A stretch of DNA of 64,000 nucleotides from Clostridia bacterium (lineage in GTDB: Bacteria > Bacillota > Clostridia > Acetivibrionales > DSM-2933): contig JAOAEJ010000080.1 in the NCBI GenBank assembly GCA_026416815.1, forward strand, positions 1 through 64,000. Direction: 5' to 3'. Position 1 is the first letter of the stretch; the number at the start of each line of letters is the position of its first letter. Position numbers and translations under genes: made by a program. The notes under the pieces are model-generated. The model had not been told where the DNA came from. It did no database searches and worked only from the letters and a program-made list of their open reading frames with translations. This document shows positions 38,260-48,800 of the stretch, piece after piece.

Positions 38260-38408
38260 GCGGAAAATAAATTCCTTCCAAAGAATTTCAGATAGCATCG
38301 GGAAAATATCTTGCGGGGAAACGTCTTTAGGGTTTAGCATACGATATTTTTCCTCAGAGGTATTCCTTACGGGTCAATGAAATTCTTTTACAGGAATTTG
38401 TTTTCCGC
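38260..38408. ncRNA. 149-bp nested-palindrome element B (structured RNA or MITE-like)
   Basis: Outer 17-bp arms (38260-38276 and 38392-38408) match at 16 of 17 positions. Middle AAGAATTTCA (38281-38290) pairs with TGAAATTCTT (38378-38387). Inner GGAAAATATC (38301-38310) pairs with GATATTTTTCC (38343-38353). The right side again has a long bulge ending in GGGTC before the TGAA arm. It has the same total length and layout as element A, with different arm sequences. Confidence 0.6.
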
Positions 38409-38441
38409 TGGTGGTGCGGATTGTTGGTTAAAGATTAAGTG

Positions 38442-38462
38442 GCAGAGGGCTTTGCCCTCTGC
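38442..38462. repeat. Short perfect hairpin before the PKS gene
   Basis: GCAGAGGGC (38442-38450), loop TTT, GCCCTCTGC (38454-38462). There is no T-run, so it is not a clear terminator; similar hairpins are dispersed repeats in many genomes. Confidence 0.5.
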
Positions 38463-38504
38463 GCACTTTGAATTTTATTAAGCCCGGGGAGGGTGTTTAT
38501 ATAG

Positions 38505-41500
38505 ATGGTGAAAAAACTTCTGGATTTAAAGGGAATAAAGCTTACTGAGTTTTCAGGTGAAGATGGTATAAGGATTGAGAATATTTCTAATAAGGATATT
38601 GCTATTATAGGTATGTCGGGGAGGTTTGCGGGGACGGCTGATATAGGTGGATTCTTAGATATACTTATGAATGGGCAAGACTGTATTAGGGATATTCCGA
38701 AGGGAAGAAAAAGGGATTCGGATAATTTTTTGCATATCCGCGGTATGGATATTGAAAAACTGGAGTACAGCAAGCTTGGATATATGGATGAGATAGATAA
38801 GTTTGACTGTAAGTTCTTCTCCATTTCTCCACGGGAGGCTAGTTTGATGGACCCTAGCCAGAGGATATTGCTGGAAACTATCTGGAAGAGTATAGAGGAC
38901 GGGGGCTACGGCGGAGGGAAACTGGCAGGAAGCAAGACGGGGGTTTATATAGGCCATAGCGGTGATATTCAGGAGGATTATAGAAACCTTATCAGCGAGA
39001 TTGACAGTTCTTTGCTGGGGCTTTCAATTCCCGGTAATATCAGGTCGATAATAGCCAGCAGAATATCCTATATACTGGACTTGCGCGGTCCGGCTATGAT
39101 TGTGGATACTGCTTGTTCGTCGTCATTGGTTGCAGTACATTTGGCGTGCCAGTCTATAAGGAGTGGTGAGTGCGAGCTGGCTGTGGCAGGTGGAATAAAT
39201 ATAAACCTGCTTCCTTATAAAAGGGAGTTTCAGGGCGATGTTGGTATTGAATCGGCTGATGGCAGGGCAAAGACCTTTGATGACAGTTCTGACGGTACGG
39301 GAGGAGGCGAAGGTGTTGCTGCAATTCTTCTTAAGCCTTTGAGCAGGGCTATTGACGATGGTGATAACATTTACGCTGTAATTAAAGGCAGTGCCTCCAA
39401 CCAGGACGGAAGCTCTATTGGTATTACGGCTCCCAACTCGGCTGCACAGGAGGATGTGGTTTTAACTGCATGGAAGGACGCAGGGATTGATCCTACTTCA
39501 ATATCGTATATTGAGGCTCATGGCACCGGGACAAAGCTTGGTGACCCTATAGAGATTGACGGCATTGAGAGAGCTTTTAAGAAGTATACCAAGCGCAGGC
39601 AGTTTTGCGGGATAGGGTCTGTAAAGACCAATATAGGACATCTGGATAGTGCGGCTGGTATAGCCAGTCTTATAAAGGCAGTGCTGTCTTTAAAATATAA
39701 AAAGCTGTTTCCAAGCCTTCACTTCAAGCAGCCGAATAGAAAGATAAACTTCGAGGAGTCTCCCGTATACGTAAATGATAGGCTTAGAGATTGGGAAACA
39801 GACGGAGCAGCTAGACGGTGCGGTGTAAGTGCGTTTGGACTGAGTGGAACAAACTGTCATGTTATCTTGGAGGAAGCTCCAAAGTCAGACGTTAAAGTAC
39901 AAGGGTCAGATAAGCTGCAGGTACTCACACTATCAGCTAAGAGTGAAAGTTCTTTAAAAGAGCTTGTATCAGCTTATAAGAGCTTGGCAAACAGTGATAG
40001 GGCATTGGATATTTCCGATATGTGCTTCACAGCCAATACCGGCAGAGGGCATTATAACTACAGAGTAGCAATGATAGTAAGTGATTGGAGCAGTTTTAAA
40101 AGGAAGATTGAAGCACTTGATTATACAAACATTAAGGATTCTACCCGAGAGGGTTTATATCTAGGCAGGTATACGGTAGTGCCGGTAAATAAAGCCGATA
40201 GAGAAGAGTGGGAAATCACAGAAGACGAAAGAAGGCTTTTGAGCAAAGTTGCTGAAGAAAAACTGGCCCAACTTCTCCAAGCAAAAGAAGAGGAATATAG
40301 GGAAGCCCTTCAAGAGTTGTGCCGCCTTTATGTGCAAGGAGCAGATGTACAGTGGCAAAAGCTGTATGAAGACCGGAAACACAGGCGAGTCAGCCTTCCT
40401 ACATATGCCTTTGAGCGTGAAAGGTGTTGGCTCGACCTTCCTGATGCAAATTCAGGGGATGAAAATACCTACCACACTATCACGTGGAGACCTGAGCAGC
40501 TTGAAAAAAGGACGGATGAAGTCTGCAATAACGGCGGAGTGCTGGTGTTCAAGGATGATAGGGGCATAGGTGAAGAGTTAGCCAAAAGGTTGAGGGCAAA
40601 AGGCAGAAATGTCATTGAAGTTGACTGGGGTACAGAGTTTGGTTGGGATGGTGAAAACAAGTATACAGTAGGTTCGGCTAAGGTAGATTACACACGGCTG
40701 TTGGATGAGATAAGGAAATATAGTGTATCCACTATATACCATATGATGTCAATAGGCAGCGAAAGCGGTATTAATAATGTTGAGGAGCTGGATACTACCC
40801 AGAAAAGAGGAGTACACAGCCTGTTTAACCTGGTAAAGGCATTGACTTCGAGCAAGCTTACACAAAAGATTGACATTTTACTGGTGTCTAAGCTTGTACA
40901 TAAACTAACAGGAGAGGAACCGGTAATAAATCCTTACAATGCTACTTTATTTGGTCTGGGAAAGGTGATAGGGCAGGAATACCACAATCTAAACTGCAAG
41001 TGCATAGACATAGATGAAACGACGGCAGTGGATTGTATCCTGGCTGAAGAAGCAGCAAAAGGCTCGTATTTTGCTGCCTATAGGAACTCCAGGAGGTACG
41101 TGGAAGAGTTGGATAAGCTGGAGCTTGCCAAAGAAAGCGAAAAAGAAATACAGATAAAACATAAAGGTACATATATAATAACAGGCGGTACAGGAGGTAT
41201 AGGGCTTGAGATAGGTAGGTTCCTTGCTTCAAAAGACAAAATTAACTTGGTACTAATTAGCCGTACGGGATTACCGGAGCGTGAAAGCTGGGATTCAATT
41301 ATTGAATCGGATAAAGGCAGTAAGCTTTGCAGCAAGATACAAGCAATCAGGGATATGGAAGCCCAAGGTTCAAGAATTTACTGCTATAAAGCTGACGTCT
41401 CAGACCACAGTAGTATGGAAAAGTTATTGGAAGAAATAAGGTTGAAGTTTGGCTCTATAGACGGCATTATCCACGCAGCTGGTATTGCCGGAGATGGATT

Positions 41501-42386
41501 TATTATAAATAAAGATGAAAAAACCTTTGGAGAGGTATTATCGCCCAAGGTTTATGGTACATGGATACTCGATAGCCTGACACATCGGGATAATCTTGAT
41601 TTTTTTGTTATGTTCTCCTCGTTAACATCGGTGGCAGGAGCAGCAGGGCAGGGGGATTATACGGCAGCAAATTGCTACATGGATGCCTTTGCCCATTATA
41701 GAAGCAAACAGGGTAAGCGGACGTTGACAATAAACTGGCCTGCATGGAAAGAAACTGGAATGGCAGTTGACCATGGAGTAAAAACCGACAATGGGTTTGT
41801 AAAGCCTATAGATACCGATAAAGCGGTAAGAGTATTTGAAAAAGCTCTAAATAGTGGCGTAGAGAGGGTAATCATAGGAGAGTTTAACTACGATATGTTG
41901 GCTGGATTAACCGATAATACACAATTAAGATTATCTGCACAAATAAAAAGCGAAGTGAAAAAGCCACAGTTAAACACTATAGAAAAAGGGCATAAGAAAC
42001 CTTTAGAGGTTGAAATAACAGGCGGGCAAAAAGGCGGTTATACCCCAATACAGCAAAAGCTTGCTCAAATATGGGCAGAGGTTCTGGGGGTAAAAGCGGT
42101 CAGTATTTATGATAATTTCTACGAATCCGGAGGGGATTCCATACTGGCTACGCGCCTGCTAAGAGAGATGGAAAAGGAATACCCAGGTTTGCTGAGCATA
42201 TCCGACGTGTTTTCATACCCAACTATAGCTGAAATGTCTGCTTATATTGAGAAAGAACTAACGCCTAAAGAAGAGGCCATTGAAGATGATGACTCAGAAC
42301 TTGATGACATACTGGACAGGCTTGCAGACGGTAGTTTGTCGGTAAGTGAAGTGGCGAAGCTTATGGGCGATGAGGATGATTTATGA
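38505..42386 (+). CDS. Trans-AT PKS module: KS-KR-ACP
   Basis: 1293 residues. The KS covers about 35-460 with triad C204 (DTACSSS), H339 (EAHGTGT) and H379 (NIGHL). The post-KS linker ends LPTYAFERERCW, typical of trans-AT systems, and no acyltransferase domain follows. The ketoreductase covers about 885-1120 (GGTGGIG, then MFSSLTSVAG and GDYTAANCYMDAF with the Ser, Tyr and Asn set). The ACP has GGDS with S1212. The acidic C-terminus LDDILDRLADGSLSVSEVAKLM is a docking tail for the next PKS. It takes the peptide from NRPS2, adds one malonate unit loaded by an acyltransferase encoded elsewhere, and reduces it to a beta-hydroxyl. The GGGGAGGG site is 12 bases from the ATG, a long spacing. Confidence 0.93.
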   Translation: MVKKLLDLKGIKLTEFSGEDGIRIENISNKDIAIIGMSGRFAGTADIGGFLDILMNGQDCIRDIPKGRKRDSDNFLHIRGMDIEKLEYSKLGYMDEIDKFDCKFFSISPREASLMDPSQRILLETIWKSIEDGGYGGGKLAGSKTGVYIGHSGDIQEDYRNLISEIDSSLLGLSIPGNIRSIIASRISYILDLRGPAMIVDTACSSSLVAVHLACQSIRSGECELAVAGGININLLPYKREFQGDVGIESADGRAKTFDDSSDGTGGGEGVAAILLKPLSRAIDDGDNIYAVIKGSASNQDGSSIGITAPNSAAQEDVVLTAWKDAGIDPTSISYIEAHGTGTKLGDPIEIDGIERAFKKYTKRRQFCGIGSVKTNIGHLDSAAGIASLIKAVLSLKYKKLFPSLHFKQPNRKINFEESPVYVNDRLRDWETDGAARRCGVSAFGLSGTNCHVILEEAPKSDVKVQGSDKLQVLTLSAKSESSLKELVSAYKSLANSDRALDISDMCFTANTGRGHYNYRVAMIVSDWSSFKRKIEALDYTNIKDSTREGLYLGRYTVVPVNKADREEWEITEDERRLLSKVAEEKLAQLLQAKEEEYREALQELCRLYVQGADVQWQKLYEDRKHRRVSLPTYAFERERCWLDLPDANSGDENTYHTITWRPEQLEKRTDEVCNNGGVLVFKDDRGIGEELAKRLRAKGRNVIEVDWGTEFGWDGENKYTVGSAKVDYTRLLDEIRKYSVSTIYHMMSIGSESGINNVEELDTTQKRGVHSLFNLVKALTSSKLTQKIDILLVSKLVHKLTGEEPVINPYNATLFGLGKVIGQEYHNLNCKCIDIDETTAVDCILAEEAAKGSYFAAYRNSRRYVEELDKLELAKESEKEIQIKHKGTYIITGGTGGIGLEIGRFLASKDKINLVLISRTGLPERESWDSIIESDKGSKLCSKIQAIRDMEAQGSRIYCYKADVSDHSSMEKLLEEIRLKFGSIDGIIHAAGIAGDGFIINKDEKTFGEVLSPKVYGTWILDSLTHRDNLDFFVMFSSLTSVAGAAGQGDYTAANCYMDAFAHYRSKQGKRTLTINWPAWKETGMAVDHGVKTDNGFVKPIDTDKAVRVFEKALNSGVERVIIGEFNYDMLAGLTDNTQLRLSAQIKSEVKKPQLNTIEKGHKKPLEVEITGGQKGGYTPIQQKLAQIWAEVLGVKAVSIYDNFYESGGDSILATRLLREMEKEYPGLLSISDVFSYPTIAEMSAYIEKELTPKEEAIEDDDSELDDILDRLADGSLSVSEVAKLMGDEDDL

Positions 42387-42844
42387 ATATAAGCAAAAAG
42401 AAGAATAAGTTGTTTGTTTCTATGGTCAGGACACCATTAGCTGCAATTATTATTACCCTACTGATAACAGTAAGTCTGGTGCTGATAACCTATAACTCAT
42501 TTGTAGGTGTTTATGTACAGGCAAAAGGTGAGATGGTATACGATATAACTGCTCAAGAGACATATATCCAGGCGTATGTAAGCGACGAGTTTTACAATAG
42601 TATAGGCAAAAGCAGCCGTGTGTTGTGGTTTACTGCCCAGCAGGGAAAAAGATATGAAGGTACTATCTTTGAAATTCAAAATCAAAAAGAAAAAAAAGCC
42701 CTATTGATTAAAATCAGACCCAATCAGGATGAAATCAGGAAAGAAGTAGGGGTTGACCGTTCACAAAAGAGCGACTCTATTTATCTGGACATATTGTATA
42801 GGAAGGATAGAGCTATTAGCAAGATACTCGACTACTTGACATAA
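42383..42844 (+). CDS. Small single-pass membrane protein inside the PKS operon
   Basis: 153 residues. Its ATG overlaps the PKS stop (ATGA), so the two are translationally coupled. One hydrophobic helix at about 17-42 (LAAIIITLLITVSLVLIT) follows a basic N-terminus, placing about 110 residues outside the membrane. That part is mostly beta (VYVQAKGEMVYDI, YIQAYVSDEFYNSIGKSS, GKRYEGTIFEI) and loosely recalls the barrel of HlyD-type membrane-fusion proteins. It lacks the coiled-coil hairpin of a full adaptor. A role as an accessory of the exporters or a membrane tether for the assembly line is speculation; I do not recognise the family. Confidence 0.8.
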   Translation: MNISKKKNKLFVSMVRTPLAAIIITLLITVSLVLITYNSFVGVYVQAKGEMVYDITAQETYIQAYVSDEFYNSIGKSSRVLWFTAQQGKRYEGTIFEIQNQKEKKALLIKIRPNQDEIRKEVGVDRSQKSDSIYLDILYRKDRAISKILDYLT

Positions 42845-42878
42845 TGCGTCATACACTCACGTTTTTGGGAGGAAAACA

Positions 42879-45800
42879 ATGGAGTTAATAAAAAATTATA
42901 TTTATTCGCAGGTTGCCTCAAAACAGCTTGAAAAAGACGCTGCAAAGGCAATGTTAAAGAAAATACAGGAATTCTCCGAACAGCAAAACAAGAAAGCTGA
43001 CGATATAGCAGTCATTGGTTTGGCGTGCAGGTTTCCGGGCGCTCAAAATGCCGAAGAATACTGGAATGTACTAAAGGACGGTATTAACTGTATCAGCACA
43101 TTTCCCGAGAATAGAAGGAAGGATACCGATAAGCTGCTCCCTGAGAATTTGGACACTTCCGGCGATGTATACAGCCGTGGCGGTTATCTGGATGAGGTTG
43201 ATAAGTTTGATGCCGGATTTTTCAGGATATCACCGAAGGAAGCTGAGCTCATGGACCCAACTCAGAGGCTGTTTCTTGAAACAGCATGGGAGGCGATTGA
43301 AGACGCAGGCCTTGGGGGTAGGAGAATTTACGGAACCAAAACAGGAGTGTATGTAGGTAAGGACACTACCAACGGTGTAGGTTATACAACCCTGATAGAC
43401 GAAGACGATCCCTTAAAGCAGACAGGAGCAACAACAAGCATTCTTGCCAGCAGGCTGTCCTATATACTTGATTTGAAAGGGCCGGGGATTGTACTGGATA
43501 CTGCATGTTCCTCCAGCCTTGCGGCAATGCACATGGCAGTCAATGCTATGAAAAACGGTGAAATAGATATCGCTGTAGTCGGTGGAGTTTCGGTATCGCT
43601 TTTACCTGTAAGGGGCGGTATGGTTGACTCCCCTGATGAAATGATACGTGCCTTTGATAAGGATGCAAACGGGACAGTATGGGGAGAAGGTGCCGGTGCT
43701 GTAATATTGAAGCCTTTGAAGAAAGCACTAAGAGACAGGGATAATGTTTACGCAGTAATAAAGGGAAGTGCGTTAAACAACGACGGTTCGTCCAATGGTA
43801 TAACTGCGCCAAGCGCTGAAGCCCAGGCTGAGGTAATACAGCAGGCGTGGAAGAGTGCAGGGGTGGAGCCCAAAACCATATCCTATATAGAAGCCCACGG
43901 CACAGGGACGAAGCTGGGAGATCCTATTGAAATAAAGGGAATTACCATGGCTTTCAAGCGTTTTACAGCCGAAAAGCAGTTTTGTGCCATAGGGTCGGTA
44001 AAGACAAACATAGGTCACCTTGTTGGGGCAGCGGGGATATCTTCATTTATAAAAGCAGTATTGTCTCTTAAAAATAAAAAGATACCTGCAACCTTGAATG
44101 TCAAGGAGCCAAACCCCTTAATCAACTTTGTTGATTCTCCTGTGTATTTAAATAATTCATTGTCGGAATGGAAAACAGAAGGCTTCCCAAGAAGGTGCGG
44201 AGTCAGTTCTTTCGGTTTCAGCGGGACCAACTGCCACGTAATTCTTGAAGAAGCTCCCGAAGCTTCAAAGGCACCCGCAGGAGAATTGAACAGGCATGTA
44301 TTTACCCTTTCGGCTAAAACAGAGGAATCAATACATGGACTGATAAAAAAATACATAGAATTCCTTGATAGAAACCAAAGTAATGATATAGGAAATATAT
44401 GCTATACCCGGAATGCAGGAAGAAACCATTACAGCTATAGACTTGCAGTTACAGCAGCAAGTACTGATGAATTAAAACGTAAGATTAAAAAGGCCTATGA
44501 GGCTGGTCTGGGAAAAAACGGACTTGAATTGGATGGTATTTATTTCGGAAAGCATAATATTGTCCTGAATAAAGAACAAAAGGCAGCAGGTGAGCTGTCG
44601 GAAGAAGAAAAAATTGCCCTTTCCTCCAGAGTAAATGAAGCAATAACACAGCACATTGAAAGCGGCAAGGAGTTTGGCGATCTAATAGAAAATGTTTGCA
44701 AGCTGTATGTTGAAGGCGCGGATATAGAGTGGAGCAGGATTTACAAAGAGGGGTTATACAGCACCTTAAACCTCCCTGCATACCAGTTTGACCGCAAAAG
44801 GTACTGGGCTGAATTGCAAAAGCCGCAGGCTTCAAACAAAGTGTCAAACGCTTCTGATGAAGAGCCTTGCAGCTCCTTAATTGACAAGTGCCTTGTAAGC
44901 ACTATGGGAGAATGTATATTCACCACTGAGTTCAGCGTGGACAAACACTGGATTTTAAATGAGCACTTAATCTCAGGGCATAGTGTAATTCCCGGCACTA
45001 CATATATTGAAATGGTCATGCAGGCTGGGAAGGAGTACTTCAAGAGCAGCTTTTTAGGCTTGAGAAACATACAATTCTATACTCCTCTGGTGTTTAACCG
45101 GGCAGATGTAAAAACCGTACATACGATACTAAGAGAACAGGATGGTAAGGTTCTTTTCACAGTGGCAAGCTGTGCTGATGGAAATAACTCAATAGGACAG
45201 ACCCAGTGGACATTGCATGCTACTGGAGAGTTAGTAAAAGATGAGTTTGGCACTCCAGAGAGATACGATATAAAAGCCCTTAAGGAGCAGTTGGGTGAAT
45301 CCAAGGAGATAAACCTCATAGAAGGGGGAGTAATGTCCTTTGGCCCAAGGTGGAAATGTGCAAGAAATGTTAGGGTAGGCCAAAACGAAGCGTTGGCATA
45401 CCTTGAGCTTCTACCTGAGTTGGCGGAAGATGTAAAGGAATACACACTCCATCCAGCGATCCTTGATATTGCCACCTCAATAGGCTACAGTCAGGTTGCG
45501 GATAAAGGGCTGTACCTGCCGTTCTCATACGGGGAGATTAATGTTTACAGGCCCATACCGGCAAAATGCTACAGTCGCATAAGCCCAATGCTGGAGCTGG
45601 GTAAGGAATATGAAATAATCAAATACAATGTAGAGATACTAGACGAAAACGGTGAAATTGCCGTAGATATAAAGGACTTCTCCTTAAAAAGGGCTGGAGA
45701 TATACACAACAGGATACGTACTCTATCCCAAAAGGAAAGCTCATTCTATAACACCGTATGGAAAACGGAAGAATTGACCTTAAGCAATACGCTTCCTGAG

Positions 45801-48800
45801 GGTATTCTGATATTTAAAGACGGAAAACAAATAGGTGAAACAATAGCACAAAAACTGCAAAACAGCGGAAAGAAAGTCATAGCCGTTGAGCTAGGCAAAG
45901 AATTCAAGAGGCTTGACGAAAACAAATATGCCATCGGCGGAACTCAAGCTGACTATGACAGGCTGCTGGAGCAAATTAATGACACTAATATATCGCTCAT
46001 AATTCATATGCAATCAATAACAGGAGAAACAGTAATTGATACTGTTGAGCAGTTGGAAAGGCAGCACCAAACAAGCGTATCAAGCTTATTCTACCTTGCA
46101 AAAGCAGTGTTAAAAAGCAAGTTTAAAAATGGAATTGATATAGTCCTTGCAGCGGAAAATGCAAATGAGGTAACAGCAAGAGAAAGCACAATTAATCCCC
46201 ATGGCGCCGCATTATTCGGCCTTGGAAAGGTTATAGGGCAGGAATACCCCGACATAAAGGTCAGGTGTATTGACATAGATGAAAACACCTCTTCCGAAAG
46301 CATAATGGACGAGCTTAAGGCGGAGAACAGCAGGTATGTAAACGCATACCGTGAAGGTAAGCGTTATGCCGAGGTTCTGCAAAAGGTGGAACTCGTTAAT
46401 GAAGAAACAAAAGAACCGGAAATAAAGGACAGCGGCGTTTATATAATCACAGGGGGAACCGGGGGAATAGGGATTGAGATATGCAGCTTCCTTGCCTCAA
46501 AAAACAAGGTGAACCTTGCTCTAATAAACCGTTCCAAACTTCCGGAGCGTTCAGAATGGGCCGCGATTGTAGAGAAAAATGAAGATAAAAAGTTAGCCAG
46601 CAAGCTAAGCAAAATAAAGCAAATAGAAGATACAGGCTCAAAAGTTGATTTATACAGCGCAGACGTTTCAAACTACAGTGAAATGAGCAATTTGGTAAGC
46701 CAGCTAAGGCAAAAGTATGGAAAAATCAATGGTATAATCCACGGTGCCGGAGTAGCTGGGGATGGCTTTATCGTAAGAAAAGATGAAGAGGTGTTTAATA
46801 AAGTCCTGGCTCCTAAAATATACGGAACATGGATACTTAACGATGTTACTAAGGGTGATAATCTGGACTTCTTTGTCATGTTTTCCTCCCTTGCCTCACT
46901 AATGGGTGGAAACGGACAGGGTGACTATACTGCGGCAAATGCTTTTATGGATGCCTTCGCTGCCTATAGGAGCAAATCGGGCAAAAGAACCGTGACAATC
47001 AATTGGCCAGCCTGGAAGGAAACAGGAATGGCCTATGACTATGGAGTGAACCATGACACCATATTTAAGGCGCTAGGTACACAGGAAGCAGTTTACGGCT
47101 TTGACAAAGCATTAAACAGCTCATACAACGGAATCATAATAGGAGAATTAAACTACAGCAACAAGATTCTTGCAGGAGACCAGTCCATTATATACTTATC
47201 CGATGAGATAAAAGCCGCTGTGCAGGGATGGAAAAGAAAATCCGCTGCAAAAGCCAGCGGGGAAGCTCATAAAAAGGGTTACAGCGTTGAAATCAGCGGC
47301 AGGGAAAACGGAGAGTATACTGAAGCAGAAAAGCAAGTAGCTCAAATATGGGCTGAAGCCTTTGGCTTACAAGCGATTAATATATATGATGACTTTTATC
47401 AGCTGGGTGGAGACTCAATACTAGCAATAAAGATATCCAACAGCATTACGCAAAGAATGAATACAAAGGTTGATATAGTTGAGCTTCTTGAACACTCCAG
47501 TGTGTCAGACCTTGCTAGTTATCTTGGAGAACAGAAGGGCGAGGAAAAGGCACAGGGAGCTAAGACCGAAGTTGATGAATTGCTTGAAGATAAGAGCTAT
47601 GAGCTGTCCAGCGCACAAAAGCGCATGTGGTTTTTACAGAAGTACGATCCTTCCATAACCGCTTACAACCTTCAGGGGACGCTATTTGTAGATTTGGAGC
47701 TTAATATCGAAAAGTTCAACTCCGCATTAAGCACAGTATTAGAGCGCCACAGCGCCCTCAGAACTGTAATAACGGAAAATGCCGGAGACCCTAAACAGGT
47801 TATTTTAAATAAGCTGGACCTTAAGGTGGAATTTCAGGATATATCATCGGAAAAGGACAGGGAAATAGTGCTGAAAAACCTGCTCCACGAAGAAAACAAA
47901 TATGTATTTGACCTTTCAAAGCCGCTTATTAGAGTAAGTGTTTATAAGCTGGAGGCTAAAAGGTACTGCATACATGTAAACATGCACCATATTATTACCG
48001 ATGGATGGAGCTCAAAAATATTCTTTGATGAGCTATCAAAGGTCTACTTTGCCTATTCACAGGGCAAAGAACACGGACTGGAGCCATTAAAACTAAGGTA
48101 TGCAGATTTGGTTGAACGGCAGATAAGCTGGCTGAAAAGCGAAGAGGCCCAAAGGGCGGAAGAATACTGGCTCAAGGAGTTGGACAAGCCGCTGCCGGTA
48201 TTAAATTTGCCCCTGGATTTCAACAGGCCTCAAATGCAGACCTACAACGGAAGCTTTATAAAATTCAGTATTCCGGCGGAAAATGCCCGCAGACTGAAGG
48301 AAGTATCCAGGCAGTTGAATTCAACGCCATATATGCTGTTCCTCTCAGCCTATTTCCTGCTGCTTAAAAAGGTTACTCTAGACAACGATATAATAGTAGG
48401 GTTCCCTATAGCAGGCAGGGACAGTCGCGAGCTGGAAAACGTCATCGGTATGTTTATGAATACTGCATGTATAAGGGTTAATTTTGACGGTATAAATGAA
48501 TTTAAGCAGCTTGTAACCTATGTAAAGGAAAAATGCCTTACTGCCTATAAAAACGGTAAATACCCCTTTGACCTGCTTGTAACAAAAGTAAACCCTGAGC
48601 GTGACCTTAGCAGAAGCCCGATATTTTCTACTATGTTCCAGTTCTTTGAGGCTATACCCCAGGAAAATGAGGGAGTAAGCCAGTATGAACTGAGTGTATT
48701 ATGCAGGGAAGCGGGAGATGAAATAGAAGTCAGGCTGGAATACAACAGTGACCTGTTTAAAAGGGAAACTGCCGAGCTTTTTGCACGGTATTTCCTCAAC

